A stretch of DNA of 64,000 nucleotides. Source: Ralstonia sp. 25mfcol4.1 (GTDB lineage: Bacteria > Pseudomonadota > Gammaproteobacteria > Burkholderiales > Burkholderiaceae). A program made the translations under genes and the position numbers. Shown piece after piece: positions 28,556 to 38,920 of the stretch. The notes beneath the pieces are model-generated. The model saw nothing but the letters and a program-made list of their open reading frames with translations, was not told where the DNA came from and ran no database searches. The DNA is taken from positions 186,001-250,000 of the forward strand of contig NZ_FNJO01000001.1 in NCBI RefSeq assembly GCF_900104095.1. The letters are read 5' to 3'. The first letter of the stretch is position 1, and every line of letters starts with the position of its first letter.

Positions 28556-29601
28556 CGGTGCATCCCCTCGAAATGTATGCGCGGATCCACCATGACGTAG
28601 CAGACATCGGAGATCAGGCGCGTCACCAGCCCGATCAGCGTGAACAGGTACAGCGTGCCCAGCACCACCGGATAATCGCGGCGCAGCACGGCCTCATAGG
28701 ACAGCAGCCCCAGCCCGTCGAGCGAGAACAGCGTCTCGATCAGCAGCGAACCCGTGAAGAACGCGCCGATGAAGGCGGCCGGGAAACCCGTGACCAGCGG
28801 GATCAGGGCGTTGCGGAATACGTGCTTCCACAGCACGCGGCGCTCCGACAAACCCTTGGCGCGGGCCGTCAGCACGTACTGCTTGCGGATTTCTTCGAGG
28901 AAGGCGTTCTTGGTCAGCATCGTCACCACGGCGAAACTGCCGACCACGGACGCCGTGATCGGGAGCACCAGGTGCCACAGGTAGTCCATGACCTTGCCCA
29001 TCAGCGACAGCTGGTCCCAGTCGTCGGAAGTCAGCCCGCGCAGCGGGAACCACTGCACGAAGGTGCCGCCGCCGAACAGCACCAGCAGCAGCACGCCCAG
29101 CACAAAACCAGGGATGGCATAGCCCACCAGCACGATCATGCTGCTGATGACGTCGAACCGGCTGCCCGCCCGGATCGCCTTGGAGATGCCGAGCGGCACC
29201 GATATGAGATAAGTCAGAAAGAATGTCCAGAGCCCCAGGCTGATCGATACGGGCATCTTCGACTTGACGAGCTCCCAGACACTGCGGTGCTGGAAGTAGC
29301 TCTGGCCCAGATCGAACTGGGCAAACCGCTTGAGCATCATGAAATAGCGTTCCAGCGGCGGCTTGTCGAAGCCGTAGAGCGCCTGGATTTCCTTGATCTT
29401 GTCGGGGTCCACGCCGCGCCGGCCACGGTATTCCGCCCCGCCGCCGCTGGCTTCGCCTCCGCCGCCACGGCCTTTCATCTCGAGCATCATCTGCTCGACC
29501 GGGCCGCCGGGCACGAACTGGATCACGACAAAGGTAAGCGTCACCACCCCGACCAGCGTCGGGATCATCAGCAGGATGCGCTTCAGCAGATAGGCAAGCA
29601 T
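28552..29601 (-). CDS. yejB: Peptide ABC transporter permease YejB
   Basis: A 349-residue permease with about six membrane helices and the BPD EAA loop (VLTARAKGLSERRVLWKHV). It carries a Gly-rich insertion (about 45-65, GRGGGGEASGG) in the first periplasmic loop, longer than the core fold needs. The gene lies 33 bp after yejA and overlaps yejE. Confidence 0.96.
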   Translation of the reverse strand: MLAYLLKRILLMIPTLVGVVTLTFVVIQFVPGGPVEQMMLEMKGRGGGGEASGGGAEYRGRRGVDPDKIKEIQALYGFDKPPLERYFMMLKRFAQFDLGQSYFQHRSVWELVKSKMPVSISLGLWTFFLTYLISVPLGISKAIRAGSRFDVISSMIVLVGYAIPGFVLGVLLLVLFGGGTFVQWFPLRGLTSDDWDQLSLMGKVMDYLWHLVLPITASVVGSFAVVTMLTKNAFLEEIRKQYVLTARAKGLSERRVLWKHVFRNALIPLVTGFPAAFIGAFFTGSLLIETLFSLDGLGLLSYEAVLRRDYPVVLGTLYLFTLIGLVTRLISDVCYVMVDPRIHFEGMHR

Positions 29602-29634
29602 TGGCCGTCCGAGTGGGGATGACTGAAGACTGGG

Positions 29635-31521
29635 TTACTGGGTCTTCGGCGCCAGGTCCTTGCGCCACCAGCTTGAGAGAATCCAGCCCTCCGCCGTGTA
29701 GAAGTAAGGCAGGCGGGTCGGATACGCCAGTTCCTTGCGGTACGACACACGATGGAAAGCACTGTACCAGTTCGGCACGATGTAATAGCCGTGCATCAGC
29801 ACGCGGTCCAGCGCGCGGCCCGCCGTGATCAGTTCGTCGCGGGTTTCGGCGTGCAGCACGGCGTCCACGAGCTTGTCCACCGCCGGCGACTTCAGGCCGA
29901 ACAGGTTGTCCGATCCGGGCATGCCGGCCGCTTCGGCCGAAAAACGGTCGCGCAGCTCGTTGCCGGGACTCTGCGAGTCCGGGAAGCGGATCGACACCAT
30001 GTCGAAGTCGAAATCCTCCAGCCGCTTCTGGTACAGGGCAAAGTCGGTGGTGCGCTGGTGCACCTCGATGCCGAGCTTTTCCAGGTTGCGCACGTAGGCC
30101 GTGATGACCCGGCTCATGGCGCCCCCGTCATCGAGGAATTCGAACACCATCGGCTCGCCCTTGGCGTTGCGCAGCGCACCATCCTCGTAGGTCCAGCCGG
30201 CCTGCGCCAGCAGGCGCCGCGCGTCGCGCAGGTTGTCCCGCAGCGACCGGGGCGCATTGGTGCTGGGCTGCACCACGTCGGGCCCGAACACTTCCGCCGG
30301 CAACTGGGCGCGCAAGGGCTCCAGCAGCTTCAGCTCGCCAGCCCCGGGCCGACCGTCGAAGGTGGCGCTGGCGGCCAGTTCGCTGTTGGAGAACCAGCTG
30401 TCGAGCCGCTTGTAGGCACCATAGAACAACTGGCGATTCAGCCATTCGAAGTCCAGCGCCAGGATCAGGGCCTGGCGTACGCGCACGTCCTGGAACATCG
30501 GCTTGCGCATATTCATGACGAAGCCCTGCATGCCGGCGCCGTTGCGGTGCGGAAATTCGGTCTTGATCAGGCTGCCGTCCCGGAACTTGGTGCCGACATA
30601 GCTCTTGGCCCAGTTTTTCGACCGGTATTCGACGATGGCATCGAACTCGCCAGCCTTGAACGCCTCCAGCTTGGCGGTCTCGTCCTTGTACAGCCGGTAG
30701 ACCACGCGATTGAAGTTGAACGTGCCGCGCCGCACGTTCAGGTTCTTGCCCCAGTAGTTCGGATCTCGCTGGAATACGATGCCGCGGCCGGCGTCGTAGC
30801 GTTCGATCTTGTACGGGCCGCTGGTAATCGGATCTTCGAAGGTCAGCTTCTCGAACGGCACCTTGGCCGTCCATTTCTTCGAGAACACGGGCAACTGGCC
30901 AACGATCAGCGGCAATTCGGCGTTGCGCTGCTTGAAGTCAAAGCGGATCGAGCGTTCGCCGGTCACCACCACGGCCTTCACGTCGGTACACATGCTGCGG
31001 TAGCCCGGACTGGCGGCCTTGCTCATCAGCATGTCGTAGGAATACTTGACGTCGGCGGCCAGCACCGGATCGCCATTGACGAAGCGGGCCTCGCGCCGGA
31101 TACGGAAGGTGACCGAGAGCTGGTCGGGAGCCACCGTCACGTCGTCCGCCAGCAGGCCATAGGCGCTGGCGGTCTCGTCGGCGCTGCTGATCAGCAGCGT
31201 CTCGAACATCAGCGAGGTCAGGCCCGGCGCGGACGTGCCCTTCAGCGTGAACGGATTGAACTTGTCGAAGCTGGTGCGGCGGTCGGGATTGGCCAGCGTC
31301 AGCGTGCCGCCCTGCGGCGCATCGGCGTTGACGTAGTCAAACTGGCCAAAATCCGGCGGATACTTGAGATCACCGTGGAGCGCAAAGCCGTGCGCGCAAT
31401 AGCCCAATGCGGGAAAACCCGAACCCAGCACGGTCAACAGTGCCAGCGCCCATTGCACTACCGCGCGTCGACGGAAGCACTGCCCTGCCGCCAGACGCGG
31501 CCAACGTGCATGAATCAGCAT
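29635..31521 (-). CDS. yejA: Periplasmic peptide-binding protein YejA
   Basis: A 628-residue family 5 solute-binding protein that delivers peptides to YejBEF. The N-terminus has a basic region and hydrophobic core (about 20-42), then HGFALHGDLKYPP, the conserved mature start. Further family features are GGTLTLANPD, the SGPYKIERYD segment and MQGFVMNMRKP. The ATG at 31521, with GGAGG 11 nt upstream, gives a plausible though long signal peptide; a frame to 31794 is rejected. First gene of yejABEF, divergent from fabI. Confidence 0.94.
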   Translation of the reverse strand: MLIHARWPRLAAGQCFRRRAVVQWALALLTVLGSGFPALGYCAHGFALHGDLKYPPDFGQFDYVNADAPQGGTLTLANPDRRTSFDKFNPFTLKGTSAPGLTSLMFETLLISSADETASAYGLLADDVTVAPDQLSVTFRIRREARFVNGDPVLAADVKYSYDMLMSKAASPGYRSMCTDVKAVVVTGERSIRFDFKQRNAELPLIVGQLPVFSKKWTAKVPFEKLTFEDPITSGPYKIERYDAGRGIVFQRDPNYWGKNLNVRRGTFNFNRVVYRLYKDETAKLEAFKAGEFDAIVEYRSKNWAKSYVGTKFRDGSLIKTEFPHRNGAGMQGFVMNMRKPMFQDVRVRQALILALDFEWLNRQLFYGAYKRLDSWFSNSELAASATFDGRPGAGELKLLEPLRAQLPAEVFGPDVVQPSTNAPRSLRDNLRDARRLLAQAGWTYEDGALRNAKGEPMVFEFLDDGGAMSRVITAYVRNLEKLGIEVHQRTTDFALYQKRLEDFDFDMVSIRFPDSQSPGNELRDRFSAEAAGMPGSDNLFGLKSPAVDKLVDAVLHAETRDELITAGRALDRVLMHGYYIVPNWYSAFHRVSYRKELAYPTRLPYFYTAEGWILSSWWRKDLAPKTQ

Positions 31522-31735
31522 CCGGTTGCAGACCTCCACAATGCCCGAGACGGCCCGGCGGCTTGTGGCCGGGCGAAGTTGTGCGACAATTTTACATGCG
31601 TTCGGGTGGCGCCCAACCATCCGGACATTCCCTCTACGCGGCGCAACAAACAGCGGGGATTGCCTCCCCGCCACGCACCGGACACGGGCCAGTGCATGAA
31701 GCATGCCCGTCCCCCACAAACAATCTGGAGAATTT

Positions 31736-32518
31736 ATGGGATTTCTGGCAGGTAAGCGGATCCTGATCACGGGCTTGCTTTCGAACCGTTCCATCGCCTA
31801 CGGCATTGCGTCGGCCTGCAAGCGCGAAGGCGCCGAGCTGGCCTTCACCTATGTGGGCGAGCGTTTCAAGGACCGCATCACGGACTTCGCCAAGGAATTC
31901 GGCTCCGACATGATCTTCGAATGCGACGTCAGCAGCGATGAACAGATCGCCGCCACGTTCGCCGCTTTGGGGCAGCGTTGGGAAAAATTCGACGGTCTGG
32001 TGCATTCGATCGGTTTTGCACCGCGCGAAGCCATCGCCGGCGACTTCCTCGACGGCCTGTCGCGCGAGGGTTTCCGCATTGCGCATGACATCTCGGCCTA
32101 CAGCTTCCCGGCGCTGGCCAAGGCTGCCCTGCCGCTGCTCAACGACAAGGCGTCGCTGCTGACGCTGACGTACCTGGGCGCCGAACGCGTCGTGCCCAAC
32201 TACAACACGATGGGCCTGGCCAAGGCATCGCTGGAAGCCAGCGTGCGCTACCTGGCATCGGCCGTGGGCCCCAAGGGCATTCGTGCCAACGGCATCTCCG
32301 CTGGCCCGATCAAGACGCTGGCCGCATCCGGCATCAAGGACTTCGGCAAGCTGCTCAAGCATTTCGAGGACGTGGCCCCGATGCGCCGCAACGTGACGAT
32401 CGAGGAAGTCGGCAACGTGGCCGCCTTCCTGCTGTCGGACCTGTCCAGCGGCGTGACCGGCGAGATCACCTATGTCGACGGCGGCTACAACATCGTCGGC
32501 ACGGCCGTCGAAGAGTAA
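31736..32518 (+). CDS. fabI: Enoyl-[acyl-carrier-protein] reductase (NADH)
   Basis: Catalyses the last reduction of each fatty acid elongation round. The 260-residue protein has the atypical SDR features of FabI: Y146, Y156 and K163 with Tyr-x6-Lys spacing, numbered as in the Escherichia coli enzyme, and an N-terminal [10 protein letters not shown] cofactor loop. The start at 31736 follows GGAG at good spacing. It is the triclosan-target type and stands alone with a terminator. Confidence 0.97.
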   Translation: MGFLAGKRILITGLLSNRSIAYGIASACKREGAELAFTYVGERFKDRITDFAKEFGSDMIFECDVSSDEQIAATFAALGQRWEKFDGLVHSIGFAPREAIAGDFLDGLSREGFRIAHDISAYSFPALAKAALPLLNDKASLLTLTYLGAERVVPNYNTMGLAKASLEASVRYLASAVGPKGIRANGISAGPIKTLAASGIKDFGKLLKHFEDVAPMRRNVTIEEVGNVAAFLLSDLSSGVTGEITYVDGGYNIVGTAVEE

Positions 32519-32560
32519 GCAGCCAGACCCTGACAGGCGGCACGCCGGTCCGCCGCCTCG

Positions 32561-32587
32561 AAAAGCGCCCATTGAGGCGCTTTTTGT
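32561..32587. terminator. Bidirectional terminator between fabI and the LysR gene
   Basis: AAAAGCGCC and GGCGCTTTTT form a hairpin with A and T tails between the convergent genes. Confidence 0.85.
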
Positions 32588-32603
32588 TTGCCGCCGCGCG
32601 GTG

Positions 32604-33503
32604 TTACGTCCGCGCGATGGCTTCGATCACGGCCACGGCCCGCTCGGCAGCCGGCGACAGCGTCCGCTGCGCGAGCCGGACGATCGCAAACTGCATCGTG
32701 ATCTCGGGCAACTCCGGGATCTCCAGCGCGACGAGCCGGCCGGCTTCGACCAGTTCCTCGCGCACGGCCCGCGCCGGCGCCAGCAGCAGCGCATCGCCAT
32801 GCCGCACGAGGTGCGTCAGCGCGCGAAAATCGTTGCTTTCGACCTGGAACGGCAATGCCTCGCCCGGCTTGCAGCGCAGCAGCTTGCGCAGCCGTTCGTG
32901 GGTTTCCGGCGGGAAGACCACCGATACCAGCGCCGATGCGCGCAGCGTAGCCAGGCTGACCGGCCCTGCCGCCAGCGGATGCCCGGCCCGGGCATAGACC
33001 CCGCCGGGGCCGGCAGGCAGCCGTATCACTTCCAGTTCGGCGGCCGTGGGCACGGTGCTGTGCTCGACCACCACGAAATCCACCTGCTCGGCATGCAAGG
33101 CGTCCAGCAACGCGGCGGGATGGCTGACCTCCGTCGTGATCCGCAGCTTCGGCCATTGCCGGTGCAGCTGGCAGAGCAGTTCGGGCAGCAGGATGGCCGC
33201 CGGGAACGCGCCCAACCCGATCTGCACGCTGCCGATCTCGTGCTGCCGCACCAGCGCCAGGTCGCGCGCCAGGCAGCCCGACTCGAACAGGATGCGCCGG
33301 GCGCGCTCGGTCACCATGCGGCCCACGGTGGTCAGCGTCACGCCACGGGCGCCACGGTCGAACAGCACCGCGCCGGCCTCTTCCTCCAGCGCCTGAATGC
33401 TGCGCGTCAGCGCGGGCTGGCTCAGATGCACGCGCCGTGCGGCCGCGGCCAGCGAGCCTTCTTCGGCCACTGCCACCAGATGTTCGAGCCGTTTCAGATT
33501 CAT
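32604..33503 (-). CDS. LysR family transcriptional regulator
   Basis: A 299-residue regulator with an N-terminal winged helix-turn-helix (1-60: LEHLVAVAEEGSLAAAARRVHLSQ, shown in two parts MNLKRLEHLV and SLAAAARRVHLSQPALTR) and a periplasmic-binding-like effector domain (about 90-299). It is transcribed away from the alkylsulfatase gene, the usual layout of a LysR protein and its target. The inducer is unknown; alkyl sulfates or derived alcohols are a guess from context. Confidence 0.93.
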   Translation of the reverse strand: MNLKRLEHLVAVAEEGSLAAAARRVHLSQPALTRSIQALEEEAGAVLFDRGARGVTLTTVGRMVTERARRILFESGCLARDLALVRQHEIGSVQIGLGAFPAAILLPELLCQLHRQWPKLRITTEVSHPAALLDALHAEQVDFVVVEHSTVPTAAELEVIRLPAGPGGVYARAGHPLAAGPVSLATLRASALVSVVFPPETHERLRKLLRCKPGEALPFQVESNDFRALTHLVRHGDALLLAPARAVREELVEAGRLVALEIPELPEITMQFAIVRLAQRTLSPAAERAVAVIEAIART

Positions 33504-33505
33504 AT

Positions 33506-33520
33506 ATGCGTCGTCCGCAT
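33506..33520. promoter_or_regulatory. LysR-type operator candidate
   Basis: The dyad ATGCG-N5-CGCAT contains a T-N11-A core and lies 2 bp upstream of the LysR start codon in the divergent region. AT-rich sequence with TTATAG (about 33548-33553) toward the alkylsulfatase gene could be its -10. Confidence 0.45.
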
Positions 33521-33604
33521 TGCTGCGATACTAAATTTGCAATTGAATTATAGGTGCCGCGCGCTTTCAATGGATGCCTTGCCCAACCGAGGAGTCGATT
33601 TCCC

Positions 33605-35596
33605 ATGCGTCTTGCCCGCACTGCCATGCTGGCCGCAGCCGTTCTGGCCCTGCCCGCCGCACCGGCCGCTTCGGCCACGCCGGCTGTCCCGAACGCCGCC
33701 ACGCCGCTGACCGAGCAATCGAATGCCGAATGGCTGCGCCGCCTGCCGTTCTCGGATCGCGCCGATTTCGAGGACGCCCGTCGGGGGCTGGTCGCGCGCT
33801 TTCCGGAGTCGGCCATCAAGATCGCGGATGGCAAGGTGGCGTGGGATTTCGGCGCCTACGCGTTCGAATCGGCGGCGGACGCGCCCAACACCGTCAATCC
33901 CAGCCTGTGGCGGCTGGCGCAACTGAACAACGAAGCGGGCCTGTTCAAGGTCACCGACCGCGTGTACCAGGTGCGCGGCGCGGACATCGCCAATATGAAC
34001 ATCATCGAGGGCGATACCGGTCTGATCGTGATCGATACGCTGCTGACCGCCGAGACCGCCCGCGCCGCGCTGGACCTGTATTACGCGCACCGCCCCCGCA
34101 AGCCGGTGGTGGCCGTGATCTACACCCACAGCCACGTCGATCACTTCGGCGGCGTCCGCGGCATCGTCAACGAGGCCGATGTGAAGAGCGGCAAGGTGGA
34201 TATCCTGGCGCCGAGCGGCTTCATGGACGAAGCGGTCAGCGAGAACGTGCTGGCCGGCAGCGCCATGAGCCGCCGCGCCCAGTACATGTATGGCACGCAG
34301 CTGCCGAAAAGCGCCACGGGCCAGGTGGACACCGGCCTGGGCAAGGCCACGGCGCGCGGCACCATGACGCTGCTGGCGCCCACGTCGTCGATCACCCGGC
34401 CGATCGAGAGCCGGCGCATCGATGGCGTGGACTTCGAATTCCAGCTGACGCCCGGCACCGAGGCACCGGCGGAGATGAACGTCTACCTGCCGCAGTTCCG
34501 CACGCTGTGCATTGCCGAGAACGCCGTGCGCACCCAGCACAACCTGCTGACGCTGCGCGGCGCGCAGGTGCGCGATGCCAAAGGCTGGTCGTACTTCCTG
34601 GGTCAGGCGCTGCTGCGCTACGGCGAGCGCACCGACGTCCTGATCGGCCAGCATCACTGGCCCACCTGGGGCCGCGAGCGCATCGTCGAATTGCTATCTG
34701 ACCAGCGCGACATGTACGCGTACCTGAACGATCAGGCGCTGCGCCTGATGAACCAGGGCTACACGCCGCTGGACATCGCCGATCAGCTAAAAACCCTGCC
34801 GCAGCCGCTGGCCAGCAAATGGTATGCGCGCGACTACTACGGTTCGGTCAGCCACAACGTGCGCGCGGTGTACCAGCGATACCTGGGCTTCTATGACGGC
34901 AACCCGGCCCACCTGAATCCGCTGCCGCCCGAGCAGGCCGCGAGGAAGACCATCGAATGGATGGGCGGCCCGGACGCCGTGCTGGCCCGCCTGCGCGACG
35001 CCTACGCGCGGGGCGAGTACCGCTGGGTCAGCCAGATCGGCAACGAACTGGTATTCGCCGATCCGTCGAATGCCGCCGCCCGCGCGCTGCAGGCCGATGC
35101 GCTGGAGCAGCTGGGCTACCAGAGCGAGAACGCTACCTGGCGCAATATCTATCTGACCGGGGCCCAGGAATTGCGCGATGGCGTCGCCAGGCCGTCCACC
35201 ACGGGTACCAGTTCGTCGGACCTGGTCCGCGCGCTGAGCGTGCCCAACTTCTTCGATTTCCTGGCGGTCCGCCTGAACGCCGACAAGGCGGCCGGCAAGA
35301 CCCTGACGCTGAACTGGCAGTTCACCGATCTCAAGCAACGCTATGCGATGACGCTGCGCAACAGCGCGCTGACCTACGTGGCAGAGGCCCAGCACGCGCA
35401 GCCCACCGCCACGGTCACGCTGACCAAGGCCACGCTGGACCAGATCAGCCTGAAACAGCTGACGCTGCCGCAGGCCATGCAGTCCGGCGCGGTCCGGATA
35501 GACGGCAATCCGCAGGCCGTGGCAGGCTTGTTCGGCATGCTCGACACGTTCGACCCGAACTTCAATGTCGTGACACCGCACGGCTTCCAGAAATAA
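33605..35596 (+). CDS. Secreted alkyl sulfatase, metallo-beta-lactamase fold (SdsA1/BDS1 type)
   Basis: A 663-residue type III sulfatase that hydrolyses primary alkyl sulfates such as dodecyl sulfate to alcohol and sulfate. A signal peptide (about 1-23, ending ASA) predicts export. The zinc motif THSHVDH is at about 175-181, followed by a helical dimerisation domain and a C-terminal SCP2-like domain (about 530-663) that binds alkyl chains. The start at 33605 follows GAGGAG. It is first in a likely operon with the GMC dehydrogenase, 36 bp downstream. Confidence 0.92.
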   Translation: MRLARTAMLAAAVLALPAAPAASATPAVPNAATPLTEQSNAEWLRRLPFSDRADFEDARRGLVARFPESAIKIADGKVAWDFGAYAFESAADAPNTVNPSLWRLAQLNNEAGLFKVTDRVYQVRGADIANMNIIEGDTGLIVIDTLLTAETARAALDLYYAHRPRKPVVAVIYTHSHVDHFGGVRGIVNEADVKSGKVDILAPSGFMDEAVSENVLAGSAMSRRAQYMYGTQLPKSATGQVDTGLGKATARGTMTLLAPTSSITRPIESRRIDGVDFEFQLTPGTEAPAEMNVYLPQFRTLCIAENAVRTQHNLLTLRGAQVRDAKGWSYFLGQALLRYGERTDVLIGQHHWPTWGRERIVELLSDQRDMYAYLNDQALRLMNQGYTPLDIADQLKTLPQPLASKWYARDYYGSVSHNVRAVYQRYLGFYDGNPAHLNPLPPEQAARKTIEWMGGPDAVLARLRDAYARGEYRWVSQIGNELVFADPSNAAARALQADALEQLGYQSENATWRNIYLTGAQELRDGVARPSTTGTSSSDLVRALSVPNFFDFLAVRLNADKAAGKTLTLNWQFTDLKQRYAMTLRNSALTYVAEAQHAQPTATVTLTKATLDQISLKQLTLPQAMQSGAVRIDGNPQAVAGLFGMLDTFDPNFNVVTPHGFQK

Positions 35597-35632
35597 GCCC
35601 CCCACAAGAACAATCCCGAGGAGACACCATTC

Positions 35633-37282
35633 ATGGGCGATACCAGCTTCGACTACATCATCGTGGGCGCCGGCTCGGCCGGCTGTGCGCTGGCCGGACG
35701 GCTGGCGGACCAGCCGGGCGTGACCGTGGCCCTGCTCGAATCGGGGCCTGACGACCATCACCCCAGCGTGTGGACCCCGCTGGCCATCGCCAGGACGGTG
35801 CCCCACGCGGGGCCGCGCAACTACGGCTTCCGTACCGTACCGCAGCCGGGTCTGAACGGCCGCCAGTCGTACCAGCCGCGCGGGCGCGGGCTGGGCGGCA
35901 GTTCGTCGATCAACGCCATGCTCTACGTGCGCGGCCATCGCAGCGACTACGACCGCTGGGCCGAACTGGGATGCGAGGGCTGGGGCTACGACGCCGTGCT
36001 GCCCTACTTCCGGCGAAGCGAATGCAACCAGCGCAATGCCGGCCGCGACGACGCCTGGCACGGCGGCAGCGGCCCGCTGCATGTCAGTGACCTGCGCACG
36101 CCGAATCCGTTCTCGCGCCGCTTCGTGCAGGCGGCGGCGCAGGCCGGCCTGCCGCTGAACCAGGACTTCAACGGTGCCGAGCAGGAAGGCGTGGGGCTGT
36201 ACCAGGCCACGCAGTTCAACGGTGAACGCTGGAACGCGGCGCGCGCCTACCTGCATCGCGGCAACCGCGCCGATGCCGGCCACAACGGCGGCCGCCAGAA
36301 CCTCAGCGTGATGACCGGCACGCAGGCGCTGCGCATCGTGTTCGAAGGCAAGCGCGCCGTGGGCGTGGAGGTGGTGCGCGACGGCCAGACGCAGACGTTG
36401 CGCGCGCGGCGCGAGGTGATCGTCAGTGGCGGCGCGTTCCATTCGCCGCAGTTGCTGATGGCATCGGGCGTGGGGCCGGCCGACCATCTGCGCAGCGTGG
36501 GCGTGGCAGTGATACACGACCTGCCCGGCGTTGGGCAGAACCTGCAGGACCATCTCGACGTCATCATCGGCAAGCCTGTTACGTCGTGGCATCTCTACGG
36601 CTACTCGCTGCGCGGCGTGGCGCGCATGGCCGGCGAGGTCATGCGCTACCGCTGGCGGCGCACCGGCATGCTGGCATCGCCGGTGGCCGAAGCCGGCGCG
36701 TTCGTCCGGACGCAACCGGGGCTGGCCGCCCCCGACCTGCAGCTGCATTTCGCGCCGGCGTTGCTGGGCAATTCCAACGTGTTGCGCAATGGCCGGCCCG
36801 GCCATGGGTATTCCTGCCACGCCTGCGTGCTGCGCCCGGAAAGCCGTGGCACGGTGGAACTGGCATCGGCGGACATGCGCGAGGCGCCCCGCATCGACCC
36901 TCGCTTCCTGTCTGCCCCGTCCGACCTCGACGGCATGGTGGCCGGCGTGAAGCTGATGCGACGGATCTTCGCCCAGACGGCGCTGGCCGAAGCGGGCGGC
37001 AGCGACCCGCTGACCGCCCTGCTAGGGCCCGGCGAAGGGGACGATGCGGCAATCCGCGATTTCGTGCGCGCCCACGCCGACACCATCTACCACCCCGTGG
37101 GCACCTGCAAGATGGGCGTCGATGCGATGGCCGTGGTCGATCCACAGCTGCGCGTACATGGTGTGGACGGCCTGCGTGTGGTGGACGCCTCGGTCATGCC
37201 CACACTGATCGGCGGCAACACCAATGCGCCCACCATCATGATCGCCGAGCGCGCCGCCGATCTGCTGCGGATGGCCGCGTAA
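35633..37282 (+). CDS. GMC family FAD-dependent alcohol dehydrogenase
   Basis: A 549-residue flavoprotein of the glucose-methanol-choline family. The FAD-binding VGAGSAGC (11-18), the signature GRGLGGSSSINAM and the C-terminal catalytic HPVGTCKMG (His about 488) and GGNTNAPT (Asn about 529) are present. AlkJ-like members oxidise medium-chain alcohols to aldehydes, so it may act on the alkanol released by the sulfatase. That role is inferred from adjacency; choline or another alcohol is possible. Confidence 0.9.
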   Translation: MGDTSFDYIIVGAGSAGCALAGRLADQPGVTVALLESGPDDHHPSVWTPLAIARTVPHAGPRNYGFRTVPQPGLNGRQSYQPRGRGLGGSSSINAMLYVRGHRSDYDRWAELGCEGWGYDAVLPYFRRSECNQRNAGRDDAWHGGSGPLHVSDLRTPNPFSRRFVQAAAQAGLPLNQDFNGAEQEGVGLYQATQFNGERWNAARAYLHRGNRADAGHNGGRQNLSVMTGTQALRIVFEGKRAVGVEVVRDGQTQTLRARREVIVSGGAFHSPQLLMASGVGPADHLRSVGVAVIHDLPGVGQNLQDHLDVIIGKPVTSWHLYGYSLRGVARMAGEVMRYRWRRTGMLASPVAEAGAFVRTQPGLAAPDLQLHFAPALLGNSNVLRNGRPGHGYSCHACVLRPESRGTVELASADMREAPRIDPRFLSAPSDLDGMVAGVKLMRRIFAQTALAEAGGSDPLTALLGPGEGDDAAIRDFVRAHADTIYHPVGTCKMGVDAMAVVDPQLRVHGVDGLRVVDASVMPTLIGGNTNAPTIMIAERAADLLRMAA

Positions 37283-37384
37283 ACGATGGCGGCGTGAGCC
37301 GGCCCGCTGCCCTCGGGCGTCGAGGGCCGCGCCGGCGTTGGGCTGGCGGCAGGAAACAAGCAGGACCGTCCGGCAACCGCCGGC

Positions 37385-38242
37385 CTAGCGCACCGCCGCT
37401 TCAGCTTTCCGGTCCTTGTCGAGCGGCTCGGCCATCTTGCGATGCTGTTCGGCAAGCAGATCAGAGGGGGTGATCGACGCGATGGCGGCCCGGAGCTTGT
37501 TCTGCCACCCCGTAACGACTTCGGCTTCGCCGCGCATCATGGCCTCGAATCCCTGCCGGGCCACGTCCGCCGGGTCGTCCTTCTTCGCCTCGCCCAAGCG
37601 CGTATCGAGCATGTCGGCGCGGCGGAAGAATTCGGTCTCGGTGGCGCCCGGCATCAGGCACGTCACGCTGACGCGGCAGTCGGCCAGTTCGTGGCGCAGG
37701 GCAAATGCGAACGAATCGAGGAACGCCTTCGTGCCGTTGTAGACGGCCTGGTAGGTGCCCGGCATCAGGCCCGCAATCGATCCCGTGATCAGGATCCGGC
37801 CCGCGCGGTTTTCGCGCATGTGCCGCGCGACGCTATGCAGCAGGTACAAGGTACCGACCACGTTCGTTTCGAGCACCCGCGCAATATCGGCAAAATCCTG
37901 GTCGACGAAGGCATGCCCCAGGCCCCTGCCGGCATTGGCACACAGCACGTCGATGCGCCGGCCACGCACGCTGCCTAGTAATTCGTCCACGCCCGCCCGC
38001 GTGGAAAGGTCGGCGACCAGCGACTCCACCCTCGCGCCATGCTCTCGCAGCTTGGCGGCCGCATCGGCAATCTCGGGTTCATCGGCCACGACGATCAGAT
38101 CCATGCCGCTGGCAGCGCAACAATGCGCCAGATGAAAGCCGATGCCGGTCGATGCCCCGGTGACAATGGCGAGCGGGCGTGTGTCAGGAATATCCTGCAG
38201 GCCCAGTTCGGCATAATCCACATCGCTGTTTGACGAGTTCAC
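37385..38242 (-). CDS. SDR family NAD(P)-dependent oxidoreductase
   Basis: A 285-residue classical short-chain dehydrogenase with cofactor motif TGASTGIG (28-35), NAG (in LCANAGRG), the Ser of ITGSIAG and the catalytic YNGTK (about 165). It is convergent with the GMC gene, so not in the same operon. It may handle an alcohol or ketone from the same pathway, but substrate and cofactor preference cannot be told. Confidence 0.88.
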   Translation of the reverse strand: MNSSNSDVDYAELGLQDIPDTRPLAIVTGASTGIGFHLAHCCAASGMDLIVVADEPEIADAAAKLREHGARVESLVADLSTRAGVDELLGSVRGRRIDVLCANAGRGLGHAFVDQDFADIARVLETNVVGTLYLLHSVARHMRENRAGRILITGSIAGLMPGTYQAVYNGTKAFLDSFAFALRHELADCRVSVTCLMPGATETEFFRRADMLDTRLGEAKKDDPADVARQGFEAMMRGEAEVVTGWQNKLRAAIASITPSDLLAEQHRKMAEPLDKDRKAEAAVR

Positions 38243-38304
38243 GGCCGCCTCCCTGTCGGAACATATCTAGCCGGCAGCGTGCAAATGTCATACCAGCGGC
38301 CAAG

Positions 38305-38811
<507 letters not shown>

Positions 38812-38920
38812 ATGGCCGTGGCTATCAGGGCCTTGGTCGGCCTTGCAGCCCTGGAAGGCCTTGCCGTTGCGGCAAGGCGTGCATTCTACCGCACCAGTTG
38901 CAGAAGGGAAACGCGCCCGC

